Both the position numbers and the translations under genes were made by a program. A stretch of DNA of 64,000 nucleotides, taken from the NCBI GenBank assembly GCA_964581565.1, contig CAZOOZ010000011.1, forward strand, positions 1 through 64,000. The letters are read 5' to 3'. Shown here piece by piece: positions 33,888-42,603 of this stretch. Position 1 is the first letter of the stretch. Every line of letters begins with the position of its first letter. The notes below the pieces were generated by a model, which was not told the origin of the DNA, did no database searches, and saw only the letters and a program-made list of their open reading frames with translations. Source of the stretch: UBA1433 sp964581565 (GTDB lineage Bacteria; Bacillota; Clostridia; Eubacteriales; UBA1433).

Positions 33888-34364
33888 TTATTTGGTTCCA
33901 TAAGCAGATGCATTTAAAAAATTTTTATTTTTAATAATATTAAAAATAATTGCTTGTATATTTTTATAGATTTCTTTGAAGTTTTCTAGTAAATTGTCAC
34001 TTAAACCTATACCCCAATTTATATTAGATACATGTATACCAAGCATGTAGCCGTTATAAAATAACTGGTATTGTTTCATTAAATGAAATATATTGCTTAA
34101 ATCAACAGCCGATGAATAGGAATTTACTGCTTTATCTAAGGCGCATAACGATATTGTTCCCGGCATTTTATTTGAGTGTATAGCAGTCAAAATAACTACT
34201 AAATCATCTTCTTTTAACAGCTCAAAACAATACTCATAACTTACTTCGCCTATAATAATATCAATTTCTTTTTTTAAAAAATTTTTTTCAAGTTGCTCTC
34301 CTATTAAAATAGCAATGGCATCATCTTGCTTTTGCCTGTTTCCAATGGCAAGTACACGTAACAT
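33888..34364 (-). CDS. Hydrogenase maturation protease-like protein (M52), apparently degenerate
   Basis: A 158-aa protein with the M52 (HycI/HybD) fold start VLAIGNRQKQDDAIAIL, matching GxGN...DD(G)xG of nickel-hydrogenase C-terminal peptidases. DD at residues 14-15 would include the first metal ligand. The second ligand, normally Asp in a (A)DA strand, is replaced in VVILTAI, and I find no His at the place of the third (SSAVDLSNIF). It may therefore not be an active peptidase. AGGAGG precedes the ATG. No hydrogenase structural genes are in the window. Confidence 0.6.
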   Translation of the reverse strand: MLRVLAIGNRQKQDDAIAILIGEQLEKNFLKKEIDIIIGEVSYEYCFELLKEDDLVVILTAIHSNKMPGTISLCALDKAVNSYSSAVDLSNIFHLMKQYQLFYNGYMLGIHVSNINWGIGLSDNLLENFKEIYKNIQAIIFNIIKNKNFLNASAYGTK

Positions 34365-34561
34365 AGCCCGCCTCCTAAGTCGTTAGATATAATAAATATA
34401 TATGGATGCAACATGCTTATTATGTGATTGTAATTAGTAAGCTTGATGCAATAGGTCGGCAATGAAATAAAAAAATATAACGCACTATTTACTTTATGAG
34501 CAAATATGTTATATACTCTTTGTTATGCAATAAAAGCTGGGTCTATGAAGGGACATTCATA

Positions 34562-35776
34562 ATGATAAAGAAAAGTATTTCAAAATTAGCCAATAATTTT
34601 TCTATAGATAAGAATTTCAAATTATTTTTGATTGTCGGTGTTTTTATTGGCGTTGCTACAGGTATTTATACAACCATATTTAACAATTATTTAAGCGATG
34701 TCTTTTCGTTATCGGCACAGGCCAGAGGAATTGTCGAATTTCCGAGAGAATTACCGGGTGCTTTTATAGTTATTATCATCGGAGTTTTTGCTTTTATTGG
34801 AGATATAAGATTATTCTGCATAGGGGCTATTTTCGCAGCATTGGGAGCGCTTGGACTTGGAATGTTTTCCCCGACATTTACAGTTGTCTTAGTTTGGATG
34901 ATGATCTATAGTCTTGGTATGCATATGCAGCTTCCTCTAACACCTGTTATTGGTATGGGACTATCTAAACAGGAGAACTATGGAGCCAGGCTTGGACAGT
35001 ATGCCGCCTATAATCTTTTTGCGACTATTTTTGGTTATGGGATTGTTTGGTTCGGCTTTAAATTTTTGCATTTCACATATCAAATATCTTTTGTTCTAAT
35101 AGCGGTATTTTATGTTTTTGCTGCTTTTTCGGTAACGAAAATAAAAAATGAAAAATCTTCGGTGAAGAAAGTACATTTTATATTCAGAAAAAAATATATT
35201 CTATATTACATACTCAGTATCGTGAATGGGGCGAGAAAGCAGATATTTTTAACATTCGCACCCTGGGTCTTAATTCAAATGTACGGGGTTGATCCGCCTA
35301 CTTTTGCTGTTCTGGGCGTTATCATTGCTTCTGTTAGCATTATGACCCGAACGATTGTGGGCAAGGCAATCGATATAAAAGGGGAGCGGTTCATTTTATC
35401 ACTGGAGGCAATTATTTTAATTATAATATGTCTCGGTTATGCTTATGCAGATAGACTGGTTTCAGCCAACATTGCAGTTGTTATCATCGCGGCTTGTTAT
35501 GTGATTGATAATTCGATGAATGCTGTTGAAATGGCAAGATCAACCTATGTTCGGAAAATAGCTGTGCATCCGGACGATGTCACGCCAACATTAGCGGCAG
35601 GCACAAGTTTCGACCACGTCGTGGCAATGTCGATTCCTTTCGTAGGAGGCCTTATTTGGACCAAATATGGATATGAATATGTATTTCTTGCGGCAACAGC
35701 AATTGCAGTTATTAATTTAATTTTATCACGATATATTCACATAGAATGCGGTGATACGGACGTATCGAATGTATAG
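34562..35776 (+). CDS. MFS transporter
   Basis: A 404-aa major facilitator superfamily protein with about twelve hydrophobic helices and a central loop near residues 190-205. IVEFPRELPGAFIV (TM1-2 region) and a repeated RxxxGK-like MTRTIVGKAIDIKGERF after helix 8 are the visible family traits. I start at the ATG at 34562 (AAGGGA upstream); an in-frame ATG at 34496 would add 22 residues with no ribosome site. Substrate unknown. Isolated gene with a terminator. Confidence 0.8.
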   Translation: MIKKSISKLANNFSIDKNFKLFLIVGVFIGVATGIYTTIFNNYLSDVFSLSAQARGIVEFPRELPGAFIVIIIGVFAFIGDIRLFCIGAIFAALGALGLGMFSPTFTVVLVWMMIYSLGMHMQLPLTPVIGMGLSKQENYGARLGQYAAYNLFATIFGYGIVWFGFKFLHFTYQISFVLIAVFYVFAAFSVTKIKNEKSSVKKVHFIFRKKYILYYILSIVNGARKQIFLTFAPWVLIQMYGVDPPTFAVLGVIIASVSIMTRTIVGKAIDIKGERFILSLEAIILIIICLGYAYADRLVSANIAVVIIAACYVIDNSMNAVEMARSTYVRKIAVHPDDVTPTLAAGTSFDHVVAMSIPFVGGLIWTKYGYEYVFLAATAIAVINLILSRYIHIECGDTDVSNV

Positions 35777-35804
35777 CAATAGAGTATTAATTCTATAAAG
35801 TTAT

Positions 35805-35850
35805 AAAAAATACAGCTGATTGTACTTATCATAAGCAGCTGTATTTTTTC
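35805..35850 (+). terminator. Terminator after the MFS gene
   Basis: Perfect 14-bp stem (35805-35818 with 35836-35849), including the T-run, with a 17-base loop. Confidence 0.8.
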
Positions 35851-35965
35851 ACATAATTATAATTAATGTGTAAAAGATAGAATAATTAAAAAACGAATAG
35901 ATTTTCCATCCAATTTAAGCATATAACCATGTCTTCTAAACAACTTTTTTTATTTAGTGGTGGCG

Positions 35966-37093
35966 CTATGATTTAAAGAGCTTTTTTTGATGTTTTTTTC
36001 CATAAAACCAGAATACTGCACCGATCAGAATAAAAATTGTCCATGCTACTAAGATAACGAGTGATTCATTAACAAATTGACTTCCACGATCGAATAATGA
36101 AAAGGAGATCAATCTAATTGCTGCCGATGTAGGAAAATATTTAAAAATAGAATAACCTGCAGAAAATTCTAATGGGTTTAATGCCCCTGATACAATCCAG
36201 AGCGTTATACTTAGAACAATCATAGGAGCAGGAACTAAACGAAAATCTCCTACTTTATTCCCGTATAGCACACCGGGAAAACTAAACATGGTTGTAATTA
36301 TAAGGAAAAGTAATAATATGCAAAAAACATTAGAAACACTTGATATTTTTAGTCCAAAGAGAAAAACATATCCAATAACTAGAATAACTAACATAATGCC
36401 AGAAATAATGATTGTGGATATCCATTTGCCGAGTAATGAAATTCTCTCGCCGTCTGCGGCCATTTGAATATATGTTTTTGTTTTTTCTTCCTTTTCAGAT
36501 GCTCCGATTGCTCCGCCAATCAGAAGTCCGAGAAAGGCCATCGTCCATATAACTATACCGCCCATCATATAGTCGGATCTCGCTAATGGGCTTTTTTCCA
36601 AATGCTCATCAATGACTATTCCGGGGCGTTTGCCTGTATCTAAATCATATAATTTCACAAAGTCATAAATTCTAGCTTCTATACCTAATCTAACATTTTT
36701 TGATATATCTTCGTGGATAGCTGTAAATTTTACTGTCATAGAGGCAGATTCTCCTTTTTCTATGCTTTCTCCAAAACCAGAAGGTATGTAGAGAACTGCA
36801 AATGTGTCGTGCATTTCCAGCATCTTATCAGCACTATCTTTTTCGGCAAACATAAGATTAAAGTGTGGAATGGTTCCTGTGTTGCTTCCTAAAACTTCAA
36901 TAAATTTTTCTGTTATTGAATTATTTTTATCTTGATTAACAATTACAAGATTTGCTTGTCCTGTTGTCTGAAAGGCTCCAACGAACAGAAGGCAGAGCAG
37001 CAATGGAGGGAAAATAGAGGCTAAAGCCATAGTTTTATGTGTTTTCCAATAAAGGAACATTTTTTTTATTTCCGCACATATTTTTATTATCAT
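35966..37093 (-). CDS. ABC-2 type permease (YhgE/LinA-like, second of pair)
   Basis: A 375-aa permease with one N-terminal helix (residues 20-40), an extracellular domain of about 140 residues and five C-terminal helices, as in ABC-2 family membrane protein 3. The N-terminal half holds NLVIVNQDKNNSITEKF near 50. It overlaps the preceding permease by 4 bases (ATGA) and works with it as a heterodimer, energised by the ATPase at 38216-39169. Substrate unknown. Confidence 0.87.
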   Translation of the reverse strand: MIIKICAEIKKMFLYWKTHKTMALASIFPPLLLCLLFVGAFQTTGQANLVIVNQDKNNSITEKFIEVLGSNTGTIPHFNLMFAEKDSADKMLEMHDTFAVLYIPSGFGESIEKGESASMTVKFTAIHEDISKNVRLGIEARIYDFVKLYDLDTGKRPGIVIDEHLEKSPLARSDYMMGGIVIWTMAFLGLLIGGAIGASEKEEKTKTYIQMAADGERISLLGKWISTIIISGIMLVILVIGYVFLFGLKISSVSNVFCILLLFLIITTMFSFPGVLYGNKVGDFRLVPAPMIVLSITLWIVSGALNPLEFSAGYSIFKYFPTSAAIRLISFSLFDRGSQFVNESLVILVAWTIFILIGAVFWFYGKKHQKKLFKS

Positions 37094-38202
37094 ACCTCTT
37101 TGGCCTCCTTAGAAAAAACTTTATAAGCTAACAATAATAATATAATTCCAAATATTCCTACTATTAACAAATTTCTATATAATAAATTAGAGCTTACATT
37201 TTCTAACAGAGATACATTAATATAAGATTGATAGTAATAAGTGCCGGGCCAAAAATCTGAAAGTGTGCGTAATAATCCGGTCCAAGCTTCGGCGGGAGCA
37301 AGGCCGCCCGATAGCCACCAACTGGCGATATTCAAAACCATTACAGCAATCCCGGCCGGCAATACCTGTTTCGATTTTGCTGCTATAATCATAGCAACGC
37401 CGGCAGAAAATAGAACTCCTTCTAATAAAAATAATATCTGTCCCAAAAGATTGTTAGGCAAAAACCCAAATACGATCCATTCTTCTAAAAAAATAAATAA
37501 AACGATTATAATTGATTGTACGATTGAAGATAGTAATTTACCCCCAAGGATATTTCCAAAATTTGGCCCCATTACTAATTCTTTTATTGTTCGATCTTCA
37601 AATTCACGTGCAATAGAGAACACAATAGCTAAGCTTGCACTTAAAAGAATTGACAGACCAAGAACTGAGGTACAAATATATTGAATCATTGGTAAGTCTG
37701 GCGATATATCTCCTTCAAATTCTACCTGCGGTATATAATACGTTTTATCATCTGCGTGAAGGTTCTCGTTATAGTAATTAATGGCGTACTGTATTCTTTG
37801 AATAAAGTTTTTGGTTACATCATCGTTAATATTATTGATATAAACCGGAATAGCTACTTTTTGCCCATTCTGTAACATTTCTGATAAGTCAGCCGGAATG
37901 ATAATTTTTCCTAAAATTTCACCGTTTTCATATTTTTCTTCCACATCTAGATCTGTGGTATCAAACCATGTGACACCCGAACCGCTTTTTAAATCCATAA
38001 TGTATTCTTTAAGACGTATGCTTTCTGAATCTTGATTTTCAACAATGATGCCAACCGGAAGTATTTCTACATTAGCCATAAAAAATCCAACTCCAAGAGA
38101 GATAATTACCAGTGGTAAAACCGCCATGAGCAATAACTTAGGTTGGCGTATCCACATTTTCAGATCAATAGCCATGAGACTCAACATCTTTCTTAGCGAC
38201 AT
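37090..38202 (-). CDS. ABC-2 type permease (first of pair)
   Basis: A 370-aa permease with the same architecture as its neighbour: TM1 near 20-40, external domain (LPVGIIVENQDSESIRLKEY near 50), then five helices from about 180. IAREFEDRTIKELVMGP near 205 is the usual coupling-helix region facing the ATPase. TAAGGAG precedes the ATG; it starts 13 bases after the ATPase gene. Confidence 0.87.
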   Translation of the reverse strand: MSLRKMLSLMAIDLKMWIRQPKLLLMAVLPLVIISLGVGFFMANVEILPVGIIVENQDSESIRLKEYIMDLKSGSGVTWFDTTDLDVEEKYENGEILGKIIIPADLSEMLQNGQKVAIPVYINNINDDVTKNFIQRIQYAINYYNENLHADDKTYYIPQVEFEGDISPDLPMIQYICTSVLGLSILLSASLAIVFSIAREFEDRTIKELVMGPNFGNILGGKLLSSIVQSIIIVLFIFLEEWIVFGFLPNNLLGQILFLLEGVLFSAGVAMIIAAKSKQVLPAGIAVMVLNIASWWLSGGLAPAEAWTGLLRTLSDFWPGTYYYQSYINVSLLENVSSNLLYRNLLIVGIFGIILLLLAYKVFSKEAKEV

Positions 38203-38215
38203 AGTCTTTTTCTCC

Positions 38216-39169
38216 TTAGTCTCTTAATTTTTTACCTGTTAAGGCAATAAATACATCTTCCAGCGTGGGCACTTTAACTTGGATATCTTTAATAGACAAG
38301 GAATTCATTTGATTAAATATAGTAATAATTTCAGTTAGAAGAATATTTGGTTTTTTATGTGCCGGGACTGTTACGTAATACTTATTGGAAAATTTATCAG
38401 AAGTTATTGCAGTTGAATGAGAATAATCATTTAAATTTTTTTCCAGTTTGATATATTCATTCGATTCTATTTCTATTGTTGCAGTAAGCTGTATACCCTT
38501 AGAATTACTGATTTTTAAATTTTCAGCCGAATCTAAAGCAATTACTTTGCCGCCGTCAATAATTCCACATATATCTGATAACTTATCTGCTTCATCCATA
38601 TAGTTCGTATTGATAAAGATGGTTTTTTTTCCCCTTAATTCTAATATTCTGTTCCAGATTTCATTGCGATTTTGAACGTCAACGCCTAACGTTGGTTCGT
38701 CTAAAATTAAAATATCTGGATCGTGTAACATTGCTCGTACCAGCGCAAGACGACGTTTCATTCCTCCGGAAAAGGTTGAAACACGATCATTTGCCCTATT
38801 TTCAAGATGTGACAATTCTAGCATTTCATTGACCTTGCTTTTAACTTGTGCGGCGGGAACGCCATAAAACTTTGCATGAAATTCTAAGTTTTCCTTTGCG
38901 GTAAGGTATTCGTAAATTTCTGTCTCTTGCGTTACAAGACCTATATGGTGTCTCACTTCATGCAAATTATCTTTGGGATTAAATCCGCAAACCGAAATAT
39001 TTCCTGAATCATATTTAAGCAATCCGCAGATAATGTTAATTAGCGTTGTTTTGCCGGCTCCATTAGGGCCCAACAACGCAAAATTCTGTTTACCGATATT
39101 TAAAGAAATACCTGATAGTACATTTCTGTCTTTGAAAGATTTGTATATATCTGTAACAATGATGGACAT
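38216..39169 (-). CDS. ABC transporter ATPase of the TetR-linked exporter
   Basis: A 317-aa ATPase: Walker A GPNGAGKTT near residue 34, signature FSGGMKRRLALVRAM near 132, Walker B ILILDEPTLGVD near 153, and an H-loop in which INTNYMDEA has Asn where His of THxMxEA is usual (NTNYMDEAD). That change at the catalytic His switch is unusual. The ribosome site GGAGG is clear. First gene of a three-gene operon divergent from a TetR regulator. Confidence 0.9.
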   Translation of the reverse strand: MSIIVTDIYKSFKDRNVLSGISLNIGKQNFALLGPNGAGKTTLINIICGLLKYDSGNISVCGFNPKDNLHEVRHHIGLVTQETEIYEYLTAKENLEFHAKFYGVPAAQVKSKVNEMLELSHLENRANDRVSTFSGGMKRRLALVRAMLHDPDILILDEPTLGVDVQNRNEIWNRILELRGKKTIFINTNYMDEADKLSDICGIIDGGKVIALDSAENLKISNSKGIQLTATIEIESNEYIKLEKNLNDYSHSTAITSDKFSNKYYVTVPAHKKPNILLTEIITIFNQMNSLSIKDIQVKVPTLEDVFIALTGKKLRD

Positions 39170-39214
39170 TATGATTGCCTCCTTGAGGGTTGATAATTAC
39201 ATTTATTATTAATA

Positions 39215-39243
39215 ATTCTATGTGTACATATGCAATGCTTCAA
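39215..39243 (-). promoter_or_regulatory. Promoter of the TetR-linked ABC operon
   Basis: TTGAAG and TAGAAT, 17 bases apart on the minus strand. Confidence 0.6.
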
Positions 39244-39246
39244 CCA

Positions 39247-39258
39247 ACAATGCATTGT
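39247..39258. promoter_or_regulatory. Candidate TetR operator
   Basis: ACAATGCATTGT is a 12-bp perfect palindrome between the two divergent promoters, touching the upstream side of the ABC operon -35. Flanking CCAAC and GTTGG add a looser outer symmetry. Confidence 0.5.
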
Positions 39259-39273
39259 GAATCGTTGGATTTA

Positions 39274-39303
39274 TTGACGCATGATAAATAAAAGTGCTAT
39301 AAT
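39274..39303 (+). promoter_or_regulatory. Promoter of the TetR gene
   Basis: TTGACG and TATAAT, 18 bases apart, about 34 bases before the TTG start. Confidence 0.65.
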
Positions 39304-39337
39304 TTTATATAACAATATCTCGAAGTGAGGTAGCTAT

Positions 39338-39928
39338 TTGAGTAAGTTATCTTCATCAACAAATCTAACTCGACAAAATATTAAAGAAGCTTTTTGGTGC
39401 CTGTACAAGGAAAAAAAGATTGAAAAAATTACAATTTCAGAAATATGTTTTACCGCAGGCTACAATCGGAGTACTTTTTATGCCTATTTTCAAGATATAT
39501 ATGATGTCTTGGATGCAGTGGAAAATGAATTGATTTCAATTGATGAATTCAAAAAAGTCATTATAGACAATTTAATAAGTGATAATCGTTTAAATAAAGC
39601 TTTGTTTGATTTATTAGCCTTGTTTGAGAAATGCGATGAATATTTCTCTGTTTTATTAGGGGAAAATGGTGATGTAAGATTTCGAGAAAAATTACTAATA
39701 CAACTCTCGCCAGCTTTTTGGGATTTTTCGCCACTTGGTTTTAATAAAAAAGAAAAATATATTTTAGAATATCAAAATGCCGGAATAATTTTAACAATTA
39801 CCAAATGGTACGAAAATGGAAAGGATATTTCCGTGGAAGAGCTGGTAAAAATACTGCTGGATTTAACCTGCAACGGAACGAAAACTGTTTTAAAAAAGGA
39901 ATTTATTGATCATAATTTGCATGTTTAA
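39338..39928 (+). CDS. TetR/AcrR family regulator
   Basis: A 196-aa regulator with an N-terminal helix-turn-helix (LTRQNIKEAFWCL, KITISEICFTAGYNRSTFYAYF at about 9-55) and a ligand-binding C-terminal domain of the TetR_C_7 kind. It starts with TTG behind GTGAGG. It is divergent from the three-gene ABC exporter and most likely represses it until the exporter substrate binds; this is inferred from position and a palindrome in the shared spacer. Confidence 0.85.
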   Translation: MSKLSSSTNLTRQNIKEAFWCLYKEKKIEKITISEICFTAGYNRSTFYAYFQDIYDVLDAVENELISIDEFKKVIIDNLISDNRLNKALFDLLALFEKCDEYFSVLLGENGDVRFREKLLIQLSPAFWDFSPLGFNKKEKYILEYQNAGIILTITKWYENGKDISVEELVKILLDLTCNGTKTVLKKEFIDHNLHV

Positions 39929-40006
39929 GCGATGATATTAAATATTTTAAATAAAAAAGCCTTTGCTTTTTAGCAAGACCTTTTCATTTATTATCAAAAT
40001 TTATTC

Positions 40007-41008
40007 CTATTTATATTTTTGCATATCTTCTACAGCATTTTTAGCCCAGAGGGAATCTTTGAGCAGTGCTCTGCCAACGCCAATCAGATCTGCTTTGTTG
40101 TCGGTTAACAGTTGTTCCGCAATATTAGCGTTCCAAATCCCACCTGTTAATATAACGGGGATTTTGACAACCTGCTTCATCGCATGCGAAAGAGGAGCAA
40201 AAAAATTTTGTTTTGGCAGAGACGGTACCGTATAACGACATAGCCCGCCTGAAATATCTAAAATGTCTATGCCGGCTTTTTCGAATTCTAATGCTGCAAT
40301 CTTTGCATCATCAATAGTAGTTCCGCCTTCCATATAATCGCTCGCACCAAAACGCAATAGAACAGGATAATTTCCGCCGACGACCTCACGGACTGCTTTG
40401 ATAACATCAAGATGCAATTTCATCCTGCCATCTATGTCTTTACCGTATTCATCAGTTCTTTGATTCGTTAAAGGAGAGAAAAATTGATTTAATAAATATC
40501 CGTGGCATGCATGTATTTCCACGCCATCAAAGCCGGCTTTTTTTACACGAAGGGCTGCAGCGGCAAATTGTTCTATTATTTTTGAAATTTCATTTTTTGT
40601 AAGCATTTTTGGAATATTATCTGTACCGGGAAAGGGAATGCAAGATGGCCCGACGTTATCCAGATCTGTTACTTCCTTTTTAGCGGTGATCCCCGCATGA
40701 TTTATTTGCATCATTGCTTTTGTGTCGTTTTTATGAATAATATCTGCCAATTTACTGAGATCCTTAATTAAAAAATCATCTGAGATTGAAAGCTGTCCTG
40801 CGCTTGCTTTGCCTTCGGGGGAGATAAAACTATGTTCAACAATAACTAAAGAGAGATATCCTCCTTTGGACTTTTCATCATAATAATCGAGCAGATCTTT
40901 CGTTGCTTTACCGTCTTCATTGGATTTAGAAGTTGCCATAGGCGGCATGACCAATCTGTTTTTTAAATAAATTTTTGGTGTATCTAATGGATTTAATAAT
41001 AAAGACAT
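40007..41008 (-). CDS. NADH:flavin oxidoreductase, old yellow enzyme family
   Basis: A 333-aa single-domain FMN barrel that should reduce activated C=C bonds with NAD(P)H. Family marks: KNRLVMPPMAT near residue 16, QINHAGITAK near 102, the active-site region EIHACHGYLLNQFFSPLTNQR (core HACHGYLLNQF) near 170 and a C-terminal IGVGRALLKD phosphate-binding loop. It lacks the C-terminal FeS/FAD domains of 2,4-dienoyl-CoA reductase. GGAGGC precedes the ATG. Substrate unknown. Confidence 0.88.
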   Translation of the reverse strand: MSLLLNPLDTPKIYLKNRLVMPPMATSKSNEDGKATKDLLDYYDEKSKGGYLSLVIVEHSFISPEGKASAGQLSISDDFLIKDLSKLADIIHKNDTKAMMQINHAGITAKKEVTDLDNVGPSCIPFPGTDNIPKMLTKNEISKIIEQFAAAALRVKKAGFDGVEIHACHGYLLNQFFSPLTNQRTDEYGKDIDGRMKLHLDVIKAVREVVGGNYPVLLRFGASDYMEGGTTIDDAKIAALEFEKAGIDILDISGGLCRYTVPSLPKQNFFAPLSHAMKQVVKIPVILTGGIWNANIAEQLLTDNKADLIGVGRALLKDSLWAKNAVEDMQKYK

Positions 41009-41220
41009 TCTTGCCTCCTGCTTATTTTATAATTTATATGTAAATGAATCGAGGATGATGTAATTATACCATTTAATAGTAATTATACAAATATTATACA
41101 GTGTAGCATCAGATTATAAAAAAAGAAATATTAATGATTGCAAAAATGATATAATGATTTACTAACAAAGAGGATAAATTTAAAAACGATTGATTCATAT
41201 AAACGAAAGGAGAAGGCATT

Positions 41221-41727
41221 ATGGATTTTTTGCAGCTTGCAAAACAAAGATTTTCTGTCCGCGCTTACAGCCTTAAAAAGATTGAGGCAGAAAAATTAGG
41301 TAAGATTTTACAGGCAGGAAGCTATGCGCCGACAGCGCATAATAATCAACCCCAAAAAATTTATGTTGTTCAAAGTGATGATGGAATCAGTAAAATCAAA
41401 AAGGCAACAAAATATACTTTTAAAGCCCCGTGCTTTCTTTTAATAACATATGATGAGAACTTAAGCTGGTATAAAAAAGGTGACAGACAAGGGGCGGTAG
41501 ATGCCGCTATTGTTGCTACGCATATGATGCTTGAGGCGCAAGAATTAGGATTGGGTACCCTGTGGGTAGGCGCTTTTGACAAAGAGATTATTATCAAAGA
41601 ATTTAATCTTCCTAGTAATCTCATCCCTGTATGCATTTTGTTGGTGGGGTATGCATCAAATGACATCAATCCTTCATACATGCACTTTGAAAAGAAAAAA
41701 ATTCAGGAAATGGTTGAATATTTATAA
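41221..41727 (+). CDS. Nitroreductase family protein
   Basis: A 168-aa FMN-dependent oxidoreductase. It starts FLQLAKQRFSVRAY (FMN phosphate-binding Arg residues), then SYAPTAHNNQP near 38 and AHNNQ contact residues, and ELGLGTLWVGAFD near 105. The small size fits the short clostridial type that can reduce nitro-compounds or quinones. AAAGGAGAAGG precedes the ATG. Single gene, convergent with the phosphoesterase. Confidence 0.87.
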   Translation: MDFLQLAKQRFSVRAYSLKKIEAEKLGKILQAGSYAPTAHNNQPQKIYVVQSDDGISKIKKATKYTFKAPCFLLITYDENLSWYKKGDRQGAVDAAIVATHMMLEAQELGLGTLWVGAFDKEIIIKEFNLPSNLIPVCILLVGYASNDINPSYMHFEKKKIQEMVEYL

Positions 41728-41736
41728 ATGAATGCA

Positions 41737-42252
41737 CTAATATCCAATATCTTTTATTTTACTTTGCATCTCGTTCATTTCAATCGGGGTATACACAATT
41801 CTCTCGCAGGATACACAAAAATGCTGTTTTGAATAATTAAGATATTGAGGGTTGCTGTGCACATGCCCAAAAATATTTATATATGGCATATTTGTATTTG
41901 TATAAAGAGGTTCATGTGAGAGGATAAACCACTGGTCAATAATAATAGGGTATTTACACACCATATAAAATCCGGCGGTTTTCCACCAGGAATAGGTAAA
42001 TGTTTTATCGTGGTTGCCAAGAATAATAATTTTGCTTCCATGTAAAAGGTGCACTAGCTCTTTTATTCTCTCTTTGGTAGCAAAAGCAAAATCACCAAGA
42101 ATAAATATTGTATCTTTTTTTCCTACGGTTTTATTCCAGTTTTTAATTAATGTATCATCCATCTCTGTAATTGAGCGGAATGGTCTGTTTTCGTATTCGA
42201 TAATATTTTCATGCCCGAAGTGTGTGTCGGCAATAAAAAATTGTTTTGGCAT
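41737..42252 (-). CDS. Metallophosphoesterase (calcineurin-like)
   Basis: A 171-aa phosphoesterase with the two-metal site: ADTHFGHENII (residues 8-18), LGDFAF, GNHD near 80, and HVHSNP near 128 with SHEP before it. This short type is widespread in bacteria, and its natural substrate is not established. Ends 10 bases from the convergent nitroreductase gene. Confidence 0.82.
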   Translation of the reverse strand: MPKQFFIADTHFGHENIIEYENRPFRSITEMDDTLIKNWNKTVGKKDTIFILGDFAFATKERIKELVHLLHGSKIIILGNHDKTFTYSWWKTAGFYMVCKYPIIIDQWFILSHEPLYTNTNMPYINIFGHVHSNPQYLNYSKQHFCVSCERIVYTPIEMNEMQSKIKDIGY

Positions 42253-42603
42253 TTCTCTCTCTTTCGATAATAAAAATATAATGATATTATAAATTCAATA
42301 ATCTTTAATTTTTACTATAAGTTTAAAATTAAAGATTGTAAATATTTTAATAAGATAACTAAAGATTATTTTAAAAAACAGAAATATTTTGCGATATTAG
42401 GGATTTTTAGATTATATAATATACTTGTTCATAGTTATTATTTGTTATACATCAATATGGCATATGGCAAGGCAAAATGCCCTTATATAATAAGGGAAAA
42501 GCATGACTGCCATACATGGTATATATAAATTGCGGTCTCTTCGCAAGATATATAATTATAAAAAAATCATAATAAAATGGCAGTAATATAAGCACTTTCA
42601 TTA
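42253..42603. other. Spacer rich in inverted repeats
   Basis: No gene. The part 42455-42585 contains CCCTTAT/ATAAGGG (42480-42496), TTGCG/CGCAA (42530-42546), a long-range CTGCCAT (42507-42513) with ATGGCAG (42577-42583), and two further ATGGCA copies near 42456. It is less AT-rich than its surroundings and could be a structured RNA or a multi-site regulatory region. No known riboswitch class recognised. Confidence 0.4.

Noticed and set aside
37241..37684. A 147-codon plus-strand frame within an ABC-2 permease gene
   Set aside because: Antisense shadow of a conserved membrane protein gene with no start signals.
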